Shown piece after piece: positions 46,394 to 55,783 of a stretch of 64,000 nucleotides of DNA. A program made the position numbers and the translations under genes. The stretch's first letter is position 1; every line of letters starts with the position of its first letter. Location: positions 372,001-436,000 of the forward strand of contig NZ_CP046120.1 of NCBI RefSeq assembly GCF_009707465.1, given 5' to 3'. The notes below the pieces were generated by a model, which saw nothing but the letters and a program-made list of their open reading frames with translations, did no database searches and was not told where the DNA came from. This stretch comes from Novosphingobium sp. Gsoil 351. Lineage in GTDB: Bacteria > Pseudomonadota > Alphaproteobacteria > Sphingomonadales > Sphingomonadaceae.

Positions 46394-46396
46394 GCC

Positions 46397-49300
46397 TCAG
46401 CGGCTCCCGGCGATGACCGTGGCGGCCCCGACTGGCTCTGCGGTCGCTTGCCGGACACCGGTAACTAGCGGACGGGTCGCGTCGCCGACAACCGCGAATC
46501 CGGCCCAGTAATAGGGGTGAGAGGTGAGCGGGTCGGCCATCAGCTTCCGCTCGGCCGCAAGCAGCGCCTCGCCTGTCGAAACCCCCGCCCCAGCCGAGAA
46601 CAGACCGGTAATTAGCCGCGCGGTGGCGTTGTAGTCGTCAGGCGCGGGCCAGTGGCTGGCCAGCACCGCGCGCCCGCCAGCGCCGATGAACGCGCGCACT
46701 AACCCGTCGAGGGAGGTCCCGCCACCGGTCGCGACGCCGGCCTCGCGGGTCGACTGGATGTCCGCTTCGCCCGCGGTGTCGCACGCCGAGAGAATCACCA
46801 TGTCCGCATCGAGCTTCAACTCGAAAATTTCCCCGAAGGTCAGCAGTCCGTCCGATTGCCCTACAGGGCCGAACGAAGTCAGCAGCGCCGGACGCACCGG
46901 ACAGCCGGCCTCAGGCGGGGTGACTAGGCCGTGGGTGGCGAAGTGTAGAATGCGAAACCGGTCGAGATCGCCCCGGCTCTTGACTGCTGTGTCGCTAAAG
47001 GCCGCCCCCGTCATAAGATCGCTCTGCTGCGCACCGACGAGGCTGCGCGCCTCGATCAGTTCGGCGTCGGAGATTGGGTTGTTCCATACCTCAAGTGGCC
47101 AAGTGCAACCCTGGTCCGCGCCGATTGTTGCCGAACGAATTCCGCTGATCTGCGCCTGCGCCGTCGAGACCCGCGCGTTCTGACCGAGCCCGAGATAGGC
47201 TTCCGGCGCCTTAGATCCAGGCAGATCGCGTCCGTCCATGAATGCACGAGCCGAAACTGCTGTCGAGACCAACCGCGACTTGCCCAGCCAGTCGACCATG
47301 GTCACGTCGTAGGGATCGGCATCGGCCTTGGCAGCGCTCGCCTTATAGCGCACGACCGAGGCGTCATCCGTGACCAACAGGTTGATCGGAAGCTTGAGCA
47401 TGGCGCCATCGGGCTCGAAGATGAGATGCTTGGCTGCCAGCATCCGCTCACCCGCAGGAGCGAACAGCGATTGGTATATCGCGCGCGCCAGTTCGACGTT
47501 GAACGGTTCGGTCACATAGTTCTCGCCATCGAAGCGCGAGATCGAATTGCGCAGGGCGTTGACGCTGCGTTCCAGTTCGTTGGCGGTCAGGCCAGCGCGA
47601 TAGGCCCGCGCACCGTTGCTGTCGGCGGTGTATACGTAGACGTTCTGCCCAAGCACCGCGATCTTGGCATAAGTCTCGCCAGGTTTGAGCCGGGTCTTGA
47701 GTTCGTCCTCGCCCAGTGCGCGCGCCGCGACCGCGCGATAACGTGGATAGGCGTTCAGTCCGACGATCGTGGTGCGTTCCTGCGCTTCCAGATCCTTGAT
47801 CAGCGCCTCGACCGCGCCAATCTCGTCGCCCCGCGCGGCCGCGTCGTCGAGCCGCGACAAGGCGGCATATTGCATTCGCGCTCGCTCGATCGAGCGTGTC
47901 AGGCTGACCGACTGACGGAACATCCGCGCGGCTTCGTCATCACCACCCGAAAGTTCACGCGCCAGCACGGCCTGCGTTTCCGCAACGCCAGGCCGCACCA
48001 AGGTTTGCGAGGCCGTGAAGAACGCCGCAGAGGCCGTCGGATCGCGATCCATCCGCGCCACCAGCAGGTCGAAATAGGGTGCCATCTGGCGGCTCAGGCC
48101 CGACAGCGGATCGCGCCGCTCGGCGGACCGGTCAACCACGTCACGATAGAGCTTGAGCGCCTCTTCCTCGCGCCCCCTGCGCACGAGGAACGCGGCCAAC
48201 TCAGCCTCAGACACTGCATAGCTGCGCGTCTCGGGATATTGCACGGCAACAATGTCGTTGGCCGAGCGCAGCAGCGACTCGGCCGACGAGAAGTCGCCCC
48301 GCGCCTCGTCTATTTTGGCCAGCTCGCTGAGAATCTGGGCACGTAGGCGGACGATCGAGACCACCCGTCCGTTGCGCACCGCTACCGCGCGATCGAGCGC
48401 CTGGGCGAGTTCGCCGCGCGCCGCCGCCTGATCACCCGTAAGCCGCAGCGCCGTGCCCTTTAGCGCCTGCGCCTGGGCATCCAGGATCGCGGCGCGTTCC
48501 TCGTCGCTGAGTTTCAGCTCATCGGTAATGCCCAGCGCGCGGTTCTTGGGATCGGCGGCGTTTACCCTTCCGGCAAGCTGCGGCGTGAGCTCAAGCCGCT
48601 TGCGCAGCATATCCACGCCTAGCGCGCTCTGCATCCGCAACGGCTGGCCCAACCGCGCGACCGCGCCAGCATAGTCGGCCTGGTTGATCCGGTGGATCGC
48701 CTCATAGTTGCGCCGCAGACGCTCGACGACCGCGCTGCCCGGTGGCTGCGCATCGGCTTCGGCGAACAGGCGATCGGCCTCGCCGAACTGGCCGAGGTTG
48801 GAGCGCTGGAGCGCGGCGTTGACGAGGAACTCGACGCGGTCACCCACAACCCCAGGCTGCCCAGCCTGGCGCTGATCGAGTGTCTCAAAGTACGCCGCGG
48901 CATCTGCATAGTCGCCGGAATTGTTGCGGCGATAGCCCTCGGCCAAAGCGGTCGAGGCGTCGAGCGTCATCGCTTGAATCCTGGCGTAGGCCTCGCTGTC
49001 GCCGATCGAGGTGGTTGCGACGGATACCTCTCCGGGCACGGCGCGGTCGGCAATCAGCGAGCGCAGCGCCAAGTCGAGAGCCGAGCTGTAGGCGGTAAAC
49101 CCTTCGGCGAACCAGGCGACGCGGCCACGTTCGGTGCTGACAACGGAGTAGTCGAGCGCGGGATCGCGCCACTTGCAGCGTTGCTCGTTTGTCCCGGCGA
49201 CCACGGTCGAGGTGGCAGGAGCGGCAGCGGCGGCACAATCGACGTCCTTGGCGCGGCGTTGAGCCAGCCGCACGGCGGGATCGCTTCCGTCTCGGCGCAA

Positions 49301-49558
49301 GGCGAAGACATATCCGACGGGCAGCGCCGAATCACGGCAGACTATCGCCCAGGCGCGGTCGAACGGACCTTGGATCGCGGCATCGGCGGAACGGCTCTGA
49401 ACCTGGCACAACGCATTGCCGCCATTGCCCAGTGGAAAACTGTCACGCACCGAAAGTGGAAGCGTGGCGCTTTGTGCCTGCGCCGATGGTGCCTGCGCGA
49501 TCACAGCAAGCCCCGCCAAGACGAGCGCGCATTTGTTCGCGCCGAAGGTGATTCGCAT
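46397..49558 (-). CDS. Exported TPR-CHAT protein (caspase/separase-like), cluster 2
   Basis: A 1053-aa protein, first gene of the six-gene operon, with GGGGAGCT before its ATG. Signal peptide LVLAGLAVIAQAPSAQAQS, cut after about residue 29. The N-terminal region 30-130 parallels the cluster 1 protein (PLSVRDSFPLGNGG, FDRAWAIVCRDSA). TPR-like helices at about 205-640 (YRRNNSGDYADAAAYFETLD, AALQRSNLGQFGEADRLFAE). CHAT peptidase at about 700-1035 with HFATHG (catalytic H876) and LSACDTAG (C926). Both catalytic residues are present, so protease activity is plausible. Predicted periplasmic or surface-exposed. Possible substrates are TpsA2, the FecR-like proteins or the CHASE2 sensor domain. Activation probably depends on the TPR/N-terminal part, as for other clan CD enzymes; that is inference. 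Confidence 0.9.
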   Translation of the reverse strand: MRITFGANKCALVLAGLAVIAQAPSAQAQSATLPLSVRDSFPLGNGGNALCQVQSRSADAAIQGPFDRAWAIVCRDSALPVGYVFALRRDGSDPAVRLAQRRAKDVDCAAAAAPATSTVVAGTNEQRCKWRDPALDYSVVSTERGRVAWFAEGFTAYSSALDLALRSLIADRAVPGEVSVATTSIGDSEAYARIQAMTLDASTALAEGYRRNNSGDYADAAAYFETLDQRQAGQPGVVGDRVEFLVNAALQRSNLGQFGEADRLFAEADAQPPGSAVVERLRRNYEAIHRINQADYAGAVARLGQPLRMQSALGVDMLRKRLELTPQLAGRVNAADPKNRALGITDELKLSDEERAAILDAQAQALKGTALRLTGDQAAARGELAQALDRAVAVRNGRVVSIVRLRAQILSELAKIDEARGDFSSAESLLRSANDIVAVQYPETRSYAVSEAELAAFLVRRGREEEALKLYRDVVDRSAERRDPLSGLSRQMAPYFDLLVARMDRDPTASAAFFTASQTLVRPGVAETQAVLARELSGGDDEAARMFRQSVSLTRSIERARMQYAALSRLDDAAARGDEIGAVEALIKDLEAQERTTIVGLNAYPRYRAVAARALGEDELKTRLKPGETYAKIAVLGQNVYVYTADSNGARAYRAGLTANELERSVNALRNSISRFDGENYVTEPFNVELARAIYQSLFAPAGERMLAAKHLIFEPDGAMLKLPINLLVTDDASVVRYKASAAKADADPYDVTMVDWLGKSRLVSTAVSARAFMDGRDLPGSKAPEAYLGLGQNARVSTAQAQISGIRSATIGADQGCTWPLEVWNNPISDAELIEARSLVGAQQSDLMTGAAFSDTAVKSRGDLDRFRILHFATHGLVTPPEAGCPVRPALLTSFGPVGQSDGLLTFGEIFELKLDADMVILSACDTAGEADIQSTREAGVATGGGTSLDGLVRAFIGAGGRAVLASHWPAPDDYNATARLITGLFSAGAGVSTGEALLAAERKLMADPLTSHPYYWAGFAVVGDATRPLVTGVRQATAEPVGAATVIAGSR

Positions 49559-49638
49559 TACAGCTCCCCATCGCCGCCCCCACAGGAGCGTCGCGTTGTC
49601 CTACCGCTTGCGACCGTCGTTGTTATGCTTGAGGCCAC

Positions 49639-49667
49639 ACCATAGGCCGCTTTCAGCGCCGCTCCAA
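49639..49667 (-). promoter_or_regulatory. Weak candidate promoter of the cluster 2 operon
   Basis: In the 153-bp gap before the CHAT gene, the minus strand shows TTGGAG (49667-49662) and TATGGT (49644-49639) separated by 17 bp, leaving a leader of about 75-80 nt. The match is weak and other sigma factors are possible. Confidence 0.25.
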
Positions 49668-49711
49668 GCGGAACAACGGTTCCGAGAGCCGGGTTGGTGC
49701 GGGTTAACCCC

Positions 49712-50383
49712 TTAGAATCCTTGGAACGCGACGGTTTCGACCAAGGAGACCCGCGGAACCGGAAAAGTGTTAATCGGGGCGGCGGGGTCGCGCTGGCCGA
49801 TCGCCATGCCGCAGAAGAAGATATGGTCGTCGTCGATGGCAAGCTGCGCCTTCATGAACTCGCCATAGCGCGCCCAGATTTCCTGCGGGCAACTGTCGAG
49901 GCCCTCTTCGCGCAACAGGAGCATCACCGTCTGCAACCACATTCCCATGTCCGACCACTGTGGCGGCCCCATGTACTTGCGGGTGTAGGTGAACAGCTGG
50001 ACCGGCGCGCCGAACCCGGTCCAGTTCCGCGCCATCTGCGCTATCCGTCCGGCCTTATCCTCGCGGCCCAGCCCGACCGCTTTAAACATCGCATGGCCTA
50101 CCGCGCGACGCTGCGCCTCGTAGCGGCCGTCTAGACCCGCCGGGTAGATGTCGTATTCGAACCCGCTCCCCATCGGCTCGCTCGACGCCTTGGCCAGGAT
50201 CGCTTCGGTCAGCCTGGCGAGTGGTTCGCCCGTCAGCACGATCGCGTTCCACGGCTGGACGTTGCCGCCGGAGGGAGCGTTGCGGGCCTTTTCGAGCACG
50301 CGTTCGAGTACTGCGCGATCGACCGGGCGATCGATGAATTGCCGCACCGAGCGACGCGTGGCGACTGCTTCAGAAACGTTCAT
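49712..50383 (-). CDS. Nitroreductase-family flavoprotein
   Basis: A 223-aa FMN-dependent nitroreductase-like protein. N-terminal [16 protein letters not shown] and ARNAPSGGNVQPW carry the FMN-phosphate-binding Arg/Ser/Asn set; the C-terminal FFCGMAIGQRDPAAPIN holds the second FMN-binding stretch. The start at 50383 overlaps the cobT stop by one base (TGATG); a GTG one codon earlier is possible. Such enzymes reduce nitro groups, quinones or enones with NAD(P)H. BluB, which makes the cobalamin lower ligand, belongs to the same superfamily; proximity to cobT makes a cobalamin link tempting, but BluB-specific residues cannot be asserted here. Cytosolic, dimeric in the family. Confidence 0.88.
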   Translation of the reverse strand: MNVSEAVATRRSVRQFIDRPVDRAVLERVLEKARNAPSGGNVQPWNAIVLTGEPLARLTEAILAKASSEPMGSGFEYDIYPAGLDGRYEAQRRAVGHAMFKAVGLGREDKAGRIAQMARNWTGFGAPVQLFTYTRKYMGPPQWSDMGMWLQTVMLLLREEGLDSCPQEIWARYGEFMKAQLAIDDDHIFFCGMAIGQRDPAAPINTFPVPRVSLVETVAFQGF

Positions 50384-52197
50384 CACTCTTCCTCGAACAG
50401 TCCCGCCAACTGCTCGACCATCGTTCCGCCGAGCTGTTCGACGTCCATGATCGTGACGGCGCGGCGGTAGTACCTGGTTACGTCGTGGCCGATACCGATG
50501 GCCACGAGCTGGACCGGCGATTGGCGTTCGATCCAGTCGATCACCTTCCTCAGATGTTGTTCGAGGTAACCGGCGTTATTCACGGAAAGTGTGGAATCAT
50601 CTACCGGGGCGCCGTCCGAGATAACCATCAGGATGCGGCGGTCCTCGGCGCGAGCGAGAAGCCTGGCATGGGCCCACAACAGAGCCTCGCCGTCGATGTT
50701 TTCCTTGAGCAGCCCTTCCCGCATCATCAGGCCAAGGTTGCGGCGGGCGTGGCGATACGGCTCGCCCGCCTTCTTGTAGACGATGTGGCGCAGATCATTG
50801 AGCCGCCCAGGCTGCGGCGCCTTGCCGCCGGCCAACCACGCCTCACGGCTCTGCCCGCCCTTCCAGGCGCGGGTGGTGAAGCCGAGAATCTCAGTCTTGA
50901 CCCCGCAGCGTTCGAGCGTGCGGGCGAGGATGTCCGCGCTGATCGCCGCGATGCTTATCGGCCGCCCGCGCATCGACCCCGAATTGTCGATCAGCAGCGT
51001 GACGACAGTGTCCTTGAACTCGACGTCGCGCTCGACCTTGTAGCTGAGCGAGACGCCTGGCGAGACCACCACTCGCGCGAGTCTGGCAGCATCTAGGATG
51101 CCTTCCTCCTGATCGAAGTCCCAACTTCGGTCCTGCTGCGCCATCAGTCGCCGCTGCAGCCGGTTGGCGAGCTTGGTGACGATGCCCTGGAGGCCCTTGA
51201 GCTGCGTATCGAGGTAGGCGCGCAGGCGGGTGAGTTCATCATCATCGCACAATTCACGCGACTCGATCACCTCGTCGAACGCGGTGGTGAAGGGTTTGTA
51301 GTCGAACTTGTCGGGCAGTTCGGTCCACGGCCGGTTGGGGCGGGTGGGAAGCATCCCGTCCTCGCCATCGTCGGCCATGTCGCCGTCGTCGGCGTCATCG
51401 ACGTCCTCGCGTTCGACCTCGCCGTCGCTATCGTCGTCACCTTCGCTGCTGTCGCCGGTGGTCTCGGTGCGCTGTTCGTCGTCGGCGGAGTTGTCGCCGT
51501 CGTCCTGGTCGTCGCCGTCGTCCTCGCCGTCGTCTTCGTCGCCGGTGTCCTCGGGGGGGATGTTGTCGGGGGTGCGCGTCAGGTCGAGATGCTGCAGCAT
51601 GTCGAGCGCCAGCCCCTGGAATGCCTTCTGATCGTCGAGTGACAGCGCGAGTGCGTCGAAGTCGGCACCCGCCTTGTCCTCGATCCAGCCGCGCAGCAGT
51701 TCGGCGCCGGCTTGCGCCGCCTTCGGCACCGGCTGCCCGGTCAGGTGTTCGCGCAGGAGTAGCGCCAGCGCAGACTGGATCGGAACCTCGTCGGCCTGAC
51801 TGGCACGGGTGATCGGATTGGCGGCGATCCGCACATCCATCGCCGAGGCCAGGTTCTCGCGCATCCCGGCATAAGCCTTCGCGCCGAGCGCCTCATACCT
51901 CACAGCCTCGATCTCGTCATAGCAGGCCCGCGCAACCGCCTCCGCTGGCGCATTTTTGTTGTGCAGCGCATCGTTGTGATGGCGTAACCGCAGCGCCATG
52001 CTGTCGGCAAACCCGCGCGCCTCCATCGCCTGCCCGCGCGGCAGACTGCGGCCAGGCATCGGCACCTTGAGGTTCTTGCCCGATTGCGAGGGCGCATCGG
52101 CCGTCCACGCCACCTCGACCTCGGGCTCGTGCGCGATCGCGCGAGCGGTGCCGGTGAGCACGGACTTGAACCGGTCGAGAGGGGTTTCATCGCCCAT
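50383..52197 (-). CDS. cobT: Cobaltochelatase subunit CobT (aerobic cobalamin pathway)
   Basis: A 604-aa protein. In the aerobic pathway CobN, CobS and CobT insert cobalt into hydrogenobyrinate diamide; CobT pairs with the AAA+ CobS ring. The N-terminal 200 residues form the helical region. Residues about 210-290 are a very acidic linker ([16 protein letters not shown] and following), typical of the BchD/CobT type. The C-terminal von Willebrand A domain carries the metal site DNSGSMRG near residue 418, with [10 protein letters not shown] and ISDGAPVDD later. Length fits the family. Neither cobS nor cobN is in the window. It is 21 bp downstream of the transaldolase-like gene and coupled to the nitroreductase. 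Confidence 0.95.
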   Translation of the reverse strand: MGDETPLDRFKSVLTGTARAIAHEPEVEVAWTADAPSQSGKNLKVPMPGRSLPRGQAMEARGFADSMALRLRHHNDALHNKNAPAEAVARACYDEIEAVRYEALGAKAYAGMRENLASAMDVRIAANPITRASQADEVPIQSALALLLREHLTGQPVPKAAQAGAELLRGWIEDKAGADFDALALSLDDQKAFQGLALDMLQHLDLTRTPDNIPPEDTGDEDDGEDDGDDQDDGDNSADDEQRTETTGDSSEGDDDSDGEVEREDVDDADDGDMADDGEDGMLPTRPNRPWTELPDKFDYKPFTTAFDEVIESRELCDDDELTRLRAYLDTQLKGLQGIVTKLANRLQRRLMAQQDRSWDFDQEEGILDAARLARVVVSPGVSLSYKVERDVEFKDTVVTLLIDNSGSMRGRPISIAAISADILARTLERCGVKTEILGFTTRAWKGGQSREAWLAGGKAPQPGRLNDLRHIVYKKAGEPYRHARRNLGLMMREGLLKENIDGEALLWAHARLLARAEDRRILMVISDGAPVDDSTLSVNNAGYLEQHLRKVIDWIERQSPVQLVAIGIGHDVTRYYRRAVTIMDVEQLGGTMVEQLAGLFEEE

Positions 52198-52218
52198 GGC
52201 TTCAGATCGCCGCCTTGA

Positions 52219-52869
52219 TCAAATCGATTGGCCCGTCTTCGCCCAGTCGGCGAGGAAGCCGGCGATGCCCTGCTCGGTCAGCACGTGCTTGAACAGCCCG
52301 CGGATCACCGCCGGCGGCGCGGTCATCACGTCCGCGCCGATCTTCGCGGCCTCGAGCACGTGGATTCCGTGGCGGACGCTGGCGACAAGAATCTCGGTAG
52401 GGAAGGCATAATTGTCGTAGATTAGGCGGATGTCGGCGATCAACGCCATACCGTCGAAGCCGTTGTCGTCGTGCCTCCCGACGAACGGCGAGACGAAGCT
52501 CGCCCCCGCCTTGGCCGCCAGCAGCGCCTGGTTGGCGGAAAAGCACAGCGTAACGTTGACCAGCGTGCCGTCGCTGGTCAACGCTTTGCAAGTCTTGAGT
52601 CCGTCGATCGTCAGCGGCACCTTGATGCAGACGTTGTCGGCGATCTTGCGGAGAGTTTCGGCCTCGCGCATCATCCCGGCGTGATCGAGGGCGACCACTT
52701 CGGCGCTGACAGGGCCTTCGACCAGCCCGCAGATTTCCTTAGTCACCTCGATGAAATCGCGCCCTGCCTTTGCGATCAGCGACGGGTTGGTGGTCACCCC
52801 ATCGAGCAATCCCGTCGCCGCGAGATCGGCGATTTCGGCGGTGTCGGCGGTATCGACGAAGAATTTCAT
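52219..52869 (-). CDS. fsa: Transaldolase / fructose-6-phosphate aldolase family protein
   Basis: A 216-aa small transaldolase (TalC/FSA subfamily), about the usual 215-220 residues. The start at 52869 gives [20 protein letters not shown], the standard N-terminus. Motifs: [14 protein letters not shown], the Schiff-base Lys in VCIKVPLT (K83), [24 protein letters not shown]. It transfers or cleaves a dihydroxyacetone unit between sugar phosphates in the cytosolic pentose phosphate pathway; sequence alone does not separate transaldolase from aldolase activity. It diverges from the DUF2490 gene, with starts 50 bp apart. Confidence 0.93.
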   Translation of the reverse strand: MKFFVDTADTAEIADLAATGLLDGVTTNPSLIAKAGRDFIEVTKEICGLVEGPVSAEVVALDHAGMMREAETLRKIADNVCIKVPLTIDGLKTCKALTSDGTLVNVTLCFSANQALLAAKAGASFVSPFVGRHDDNGFDGMALIADIRLIYDNYAFPTEILVASVRHGIHVLEAAKIGADVMTAPPAVIRGLFKHVLTEQGIAGFLADWAKTGQSI

Positions 52870-52919
52870 GGGCGCTGGATTCCGATGGCAGGGCTTTGCC
52901 GACCCGGTATAGCGCCGCG

Positions 52920-53564
52920 ATGCATCGCACAACCGGCTTGGCGGCAGTCCTGCTTGCGACGGCGCTCGCTCCCTCGGCCCGGGCGGCGGGTTCGGATACG
53001 CAGTTTTGGACGACCGCGAGCGTGGTCGCTCCGCTGAGCCCAGAGCTCAGCGCCACGGCGCAAATCTCGGAGCGGTTCCGCGAAAGCGCACTCGGCGACG
53101 ACATCCTGCTGCTGCGCGCGACGCTGGACCTTCGACTCGACAAGAGGGTGACGGTGGGCGCGGGGCTGACCTACCTCAGATCGGCGCGCGGCCACGAATG
53201 GCGGCCGCACCAGCAGGTCACGATCAATTTCGCACCCTTCGCGTTTCGCACCCAACTGGAAGAGCGGTCGATCCAGGGCGCGTCGCGCACGCAGTTGCGC
53301 CTGCGCGAGCGGGCCCAGGTGGTCCTTTCCCTCGCCGCCGCCGACCGGCTGGTGGCCTCGGCAGAGTTCCTCTACATTGTCCGCGCTTCAAGCCAGGCCG
53401 ACCACGCACGCAGCGATAGCTGGCGGGCCTATCTCGCTCTTCAACACCAGTTCTCGCCTGCACTCAGCGGCAGCGCCGGGTATCTGCTGATCCATACCGA
53501 CCGGCCCCGCGCGCCGGACCAGTTCACCCACGCACCCCAGGTCGCACTGATCTGGCGGCTATAG
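52920..53564 (+). CDS. DUF2490 outer-membrane-like protein
   Basis: A 214-aa protein with a signal peptide ([22 protein letters not shown]). The mature part consists of alternating amphipathic strands ([59 protein letters not shown]) and ends in an aromatic-hydrophobic LIWRL, as in small outer-membrane beta-barrels of the DUF2490 family. Function unknown. It lies 53 bp upstream of priA on the same strand. Confidence 0.8.
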   Translation: MHRTTGLAAVLLATALAPSARAAGSDTQFWTTASVVAPLSPELSATAQISERFRESALGDDILLLRATLDLRLDKRVTVGAGLTYLRSARGHEWRPHQQVTINFAPFAFRTQLEERSIQGASRTQLRLRERAQVVLSLAAADRLVASAEFLYIVRASSQADHARSDSWRAYLALQHQFSPALSGSAGYLLIHTDRPRAPDQFTHAPQVALIWRL

Positions 53565-53617
53565 TCGGGCCATGGCCCTGTCGCACTGACGACCTGTGTC
53601 GCATATGGACCGCATCG

Positions 53618-55783
53618 ATGAACCGCGTTCGCCTCCTCGTCTTCAACGCCGCGCTCGGCCCGCTCGACTATAGGGTACCCGAGGGAACGGCGGTCGAGCC
53701 GGGCAGCGTGGTCATCGCCCCGCTCGGCCCGCGGCAGATTCTGGGGATCGTGTGGGAAGCGGACCGCCTGCCCGCCACCGATGTGGCTGATTCGCGGTTG
53801 CGGCCGTTGCTCGAGGTCGTGGCCGTCCCGCCCCTGCGCGCGCCGCTGCGGCGGTTGATCGAGTGGACCGCGGACTATTACATTGCGCCGCTGGCCGCGG
53901 TGGCGCGTATGGCGCTCTCGAGCGGCGCGGCGCTGCGCGGGGGCGGCACGGTCACCGAGTATCGCCTTACCGGACACGAACCCGTGCGGCTCACCCCGCA
54001 GCGCGCCGCCGCGCTCGACGCGCTGCAGGGCGAGCAGGCGACGATCCGCGAGCTGGCCGAACTGGCGAGCGTGTCCGAAGGGGTGCTGCGCGGAATGGTC
54101 AACGCCGGGCTGCTGGAAGCGGTGAGCGTAGAGATCGACCGGCCTTATCCGAGCGCCGATCCCGATTACGCGACGCCTGCGCTGGGGGCCGACCAGCAGG
54201 TTGCCGCCGACCGCTTTGCCGTCGCCGTCCATGACGCCGCGTTTGCCCCTTTCCTGCTCGATGGCGTCACCGGATCGGGCAAGACCGAAGCTTATTTCGA
54301 GGGCGTCGCCGCGGCCTTGCGTGCCGGCTGGCAAGTGCTGGTGCTGATGCCCGAAATCGCGCTCACCGAGAACTTCCTCGCCCGATTCGCCGCGCGTTTC
54401 GGCACCGCGCCGGTGGTCTGGCATTCCGGCCTCAAGTCCACCGAACGACGCCGTGCCTGGCGCAGCATCGCGTTCGGAGACGCGCAAGTGGTGGTCGGCG
54501 CACGTTCGGCGCTGTTCCTGCCGTTCGCGCGGCTTGGGCTGATCGTGGTCGACGAAGCGCACGAGGTCAGCTTCAAGCAGGACGACGGGGTGCGCTACAA
54601 CGCCCGCGACGTGGCGGTGATGCGCGCGCGGTTCGAGGGCTGTCCGGTGATCCTCGCCAGCGCCACCCCCTCGCTGGAAAGCCTGCAGATGGCCGAAGCG
54701 GGAATCTACGAAAAACTCGACCTGCCCGACCGCTTCGGCGGCGCGCACCTGCCCGCGATCGAAACCCTCGATCTGCGCGAGCATCCGCCCGAGCGCGGAC
54801 GCTGGCTGGCCCCGCCGCTGGTGGCGAAGCTCAAGGACCGGCTGGCCAAGGGCGAGCAATCGCTGCTGTTCCTCAACCGCCGCGGCTACGCCCCGCTGAC
54901 GCTGTGCCGCAACTGCGGGTATCGCTTCCAGTGTCCCAACTGCTCGGCCTGGCTGGTCGAGCACCGGCTGTCGCAGCGCCTCGCGTGCCACCACTGCGGC
55001 CACGAGACCCCGCCGCCCGCGACCTGCCCCGAATGCGGCGAACCCGACTGTCTCGTCGCCTGTGGACCGGGGGTCGAACGGATCGCCGACGAGGTCTCCG
55101 AGATTTTGCCCGAGGCGCGCGTCGCGGTGGTCACTTCCGACACCCTGACGAGCCGCGAGAAGGCCGCGCAGTTCGTCGCCGAGGCGACTGGCGGCGCGAT
55201 CGACGTGATCGTCGGCACCCAACTGGTGACCAAAGGCTATCACTTCCCCGAGCTCACCCTGGTCGGCGTGGTCGATGCCGATCTCGGGCTGGAAGGCGGC
55301 GACTTGCGCGCGGCCGAGCGCACCTATCAGCAGATCGCCCAGGTCGCCGGGCGCGCCGGGCGCGCGAGCAAGCCGGGCGAAGTGCTGATCCAGACCCGCC
55401 ACCCCGAAGCCGCGGTGATCGCCGCGCTTGCAGCGGGCGATCGGGGCGCGTTCTACGACGCCGAGACCGAGGCGCGGCGCGAGGCCGGGGCGCCCCCGTT
55501 CGGGCGCTGGGCGGCGATCATCGTCTCCTCCGAGGACGAGGCGGAAGCGCGTGATGCCGCGCGCGCCGTCGGGGGTGCCGCGCCCAACCTGAACGACGTA
55601 CTCGTCCTCGGCCCCGCCCCGGCCCCGCTCAGTCTGCTGCGAGGCCGTTTCCGCTATCGCCTGTTGATCAACGCCCGCCGCTCGACGCAGTTGCAGGACA
55701 TCATCCGCGAATGGCTGACCCCCTTGCGCTTTCCGCCGGGGGTGCGGGTGGCGGTCGACATCGATCCGTATAGTTTCGTGTGA
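53618..55783 (+). CDS. priA: Primosomal protein N' (PriA helicase)
   Basis: A 721-aa superfamily 2 3'-to-5' helicase that recognises stalled forks and reloads the replicative helicase. N-terminal 3' DNA-binding domain (YRVPEGTAVEPGSVVIAPLG, RQILGIVW), a winged-helix stretch, Walker A GVTGSGKTE near residue 220, Walker B DEAHE, SATPSLES motif III, and an eight-Cys zinc region (LCRNCGYRFQCPNC, LACHHCG, CPECG) near 430-475, then QVAGRAGRASKPG motif VI. All typical parts are present. Its stop overlaps the photolyase start (GTGA). Confidence 0.97.
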   Translation: MNRVRLLVFNAALGPLDYRVPEGTAVEPGSVVIAPLGPRQILGIVWEADRLPATDVADSRLRPLLEVVAVPPLRAPLRRLIEWTADYYIAPLAAVARMALSSGAALRGGGTVTEYRLTGHEPVRLTPQRAAALDALQGEQATIRELAELASVSEGVLRGMVNAGLLEAVSVEIDRPYPSADPDYATPALGADQQVAADRFAVAVHDAAFAPFLLDGVTGSGKTEAYFEGVAAALRAGWQVLVLMPEIALTENFLARFAARFGTAPVVWHSGLKSTERRRAWRSIAFGDAQVVVGARSALFLPFARLGLIVVDEAHEVSFKQDDGVRYNARDVAVMRARFEGCPVILASATPSLESLQMAEAGIYEKLDLPDRFGGAHLPAIETLDLREHPPERGRWLAPPLVAKLKDRLAKGEQSLLFLNRRGYAPLTLCRNCGYRFQCPNCSAWLVEHRLSQRLACHHCGHETPPPATCPECGEPDCLVACGPGVERIADEVSEILPEARVAVVTSDTLTSREKAAQFVAEATGGAIDVIVGTQLVTKGYHFPELTLVGVVDADLGLEGGDLRAAERTYQQIAQVAGRAGRASKPGEVLIQTRHPEAAVIAALAAGDRGAFYDAETEARREAGAPPFGRWAAIIVSSEDEAEARDAARAVGGAAPNLNDVLVLGPAPAPLSLLRGRFRYRLLINARRSTQLQDIIREWLTPLRFPPGVRVAVDIDPYSFV

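Noticed and set aside
42830..49558. Classical antiphage defence system (CHAT plus cyclase, CBASS-like)
   Set aside because: The cyclase is a class III membrane enzyme with CHASE2, not a CD-NTase, and the CHAT protein is exported; the context is secretion, not cytosolic defence.
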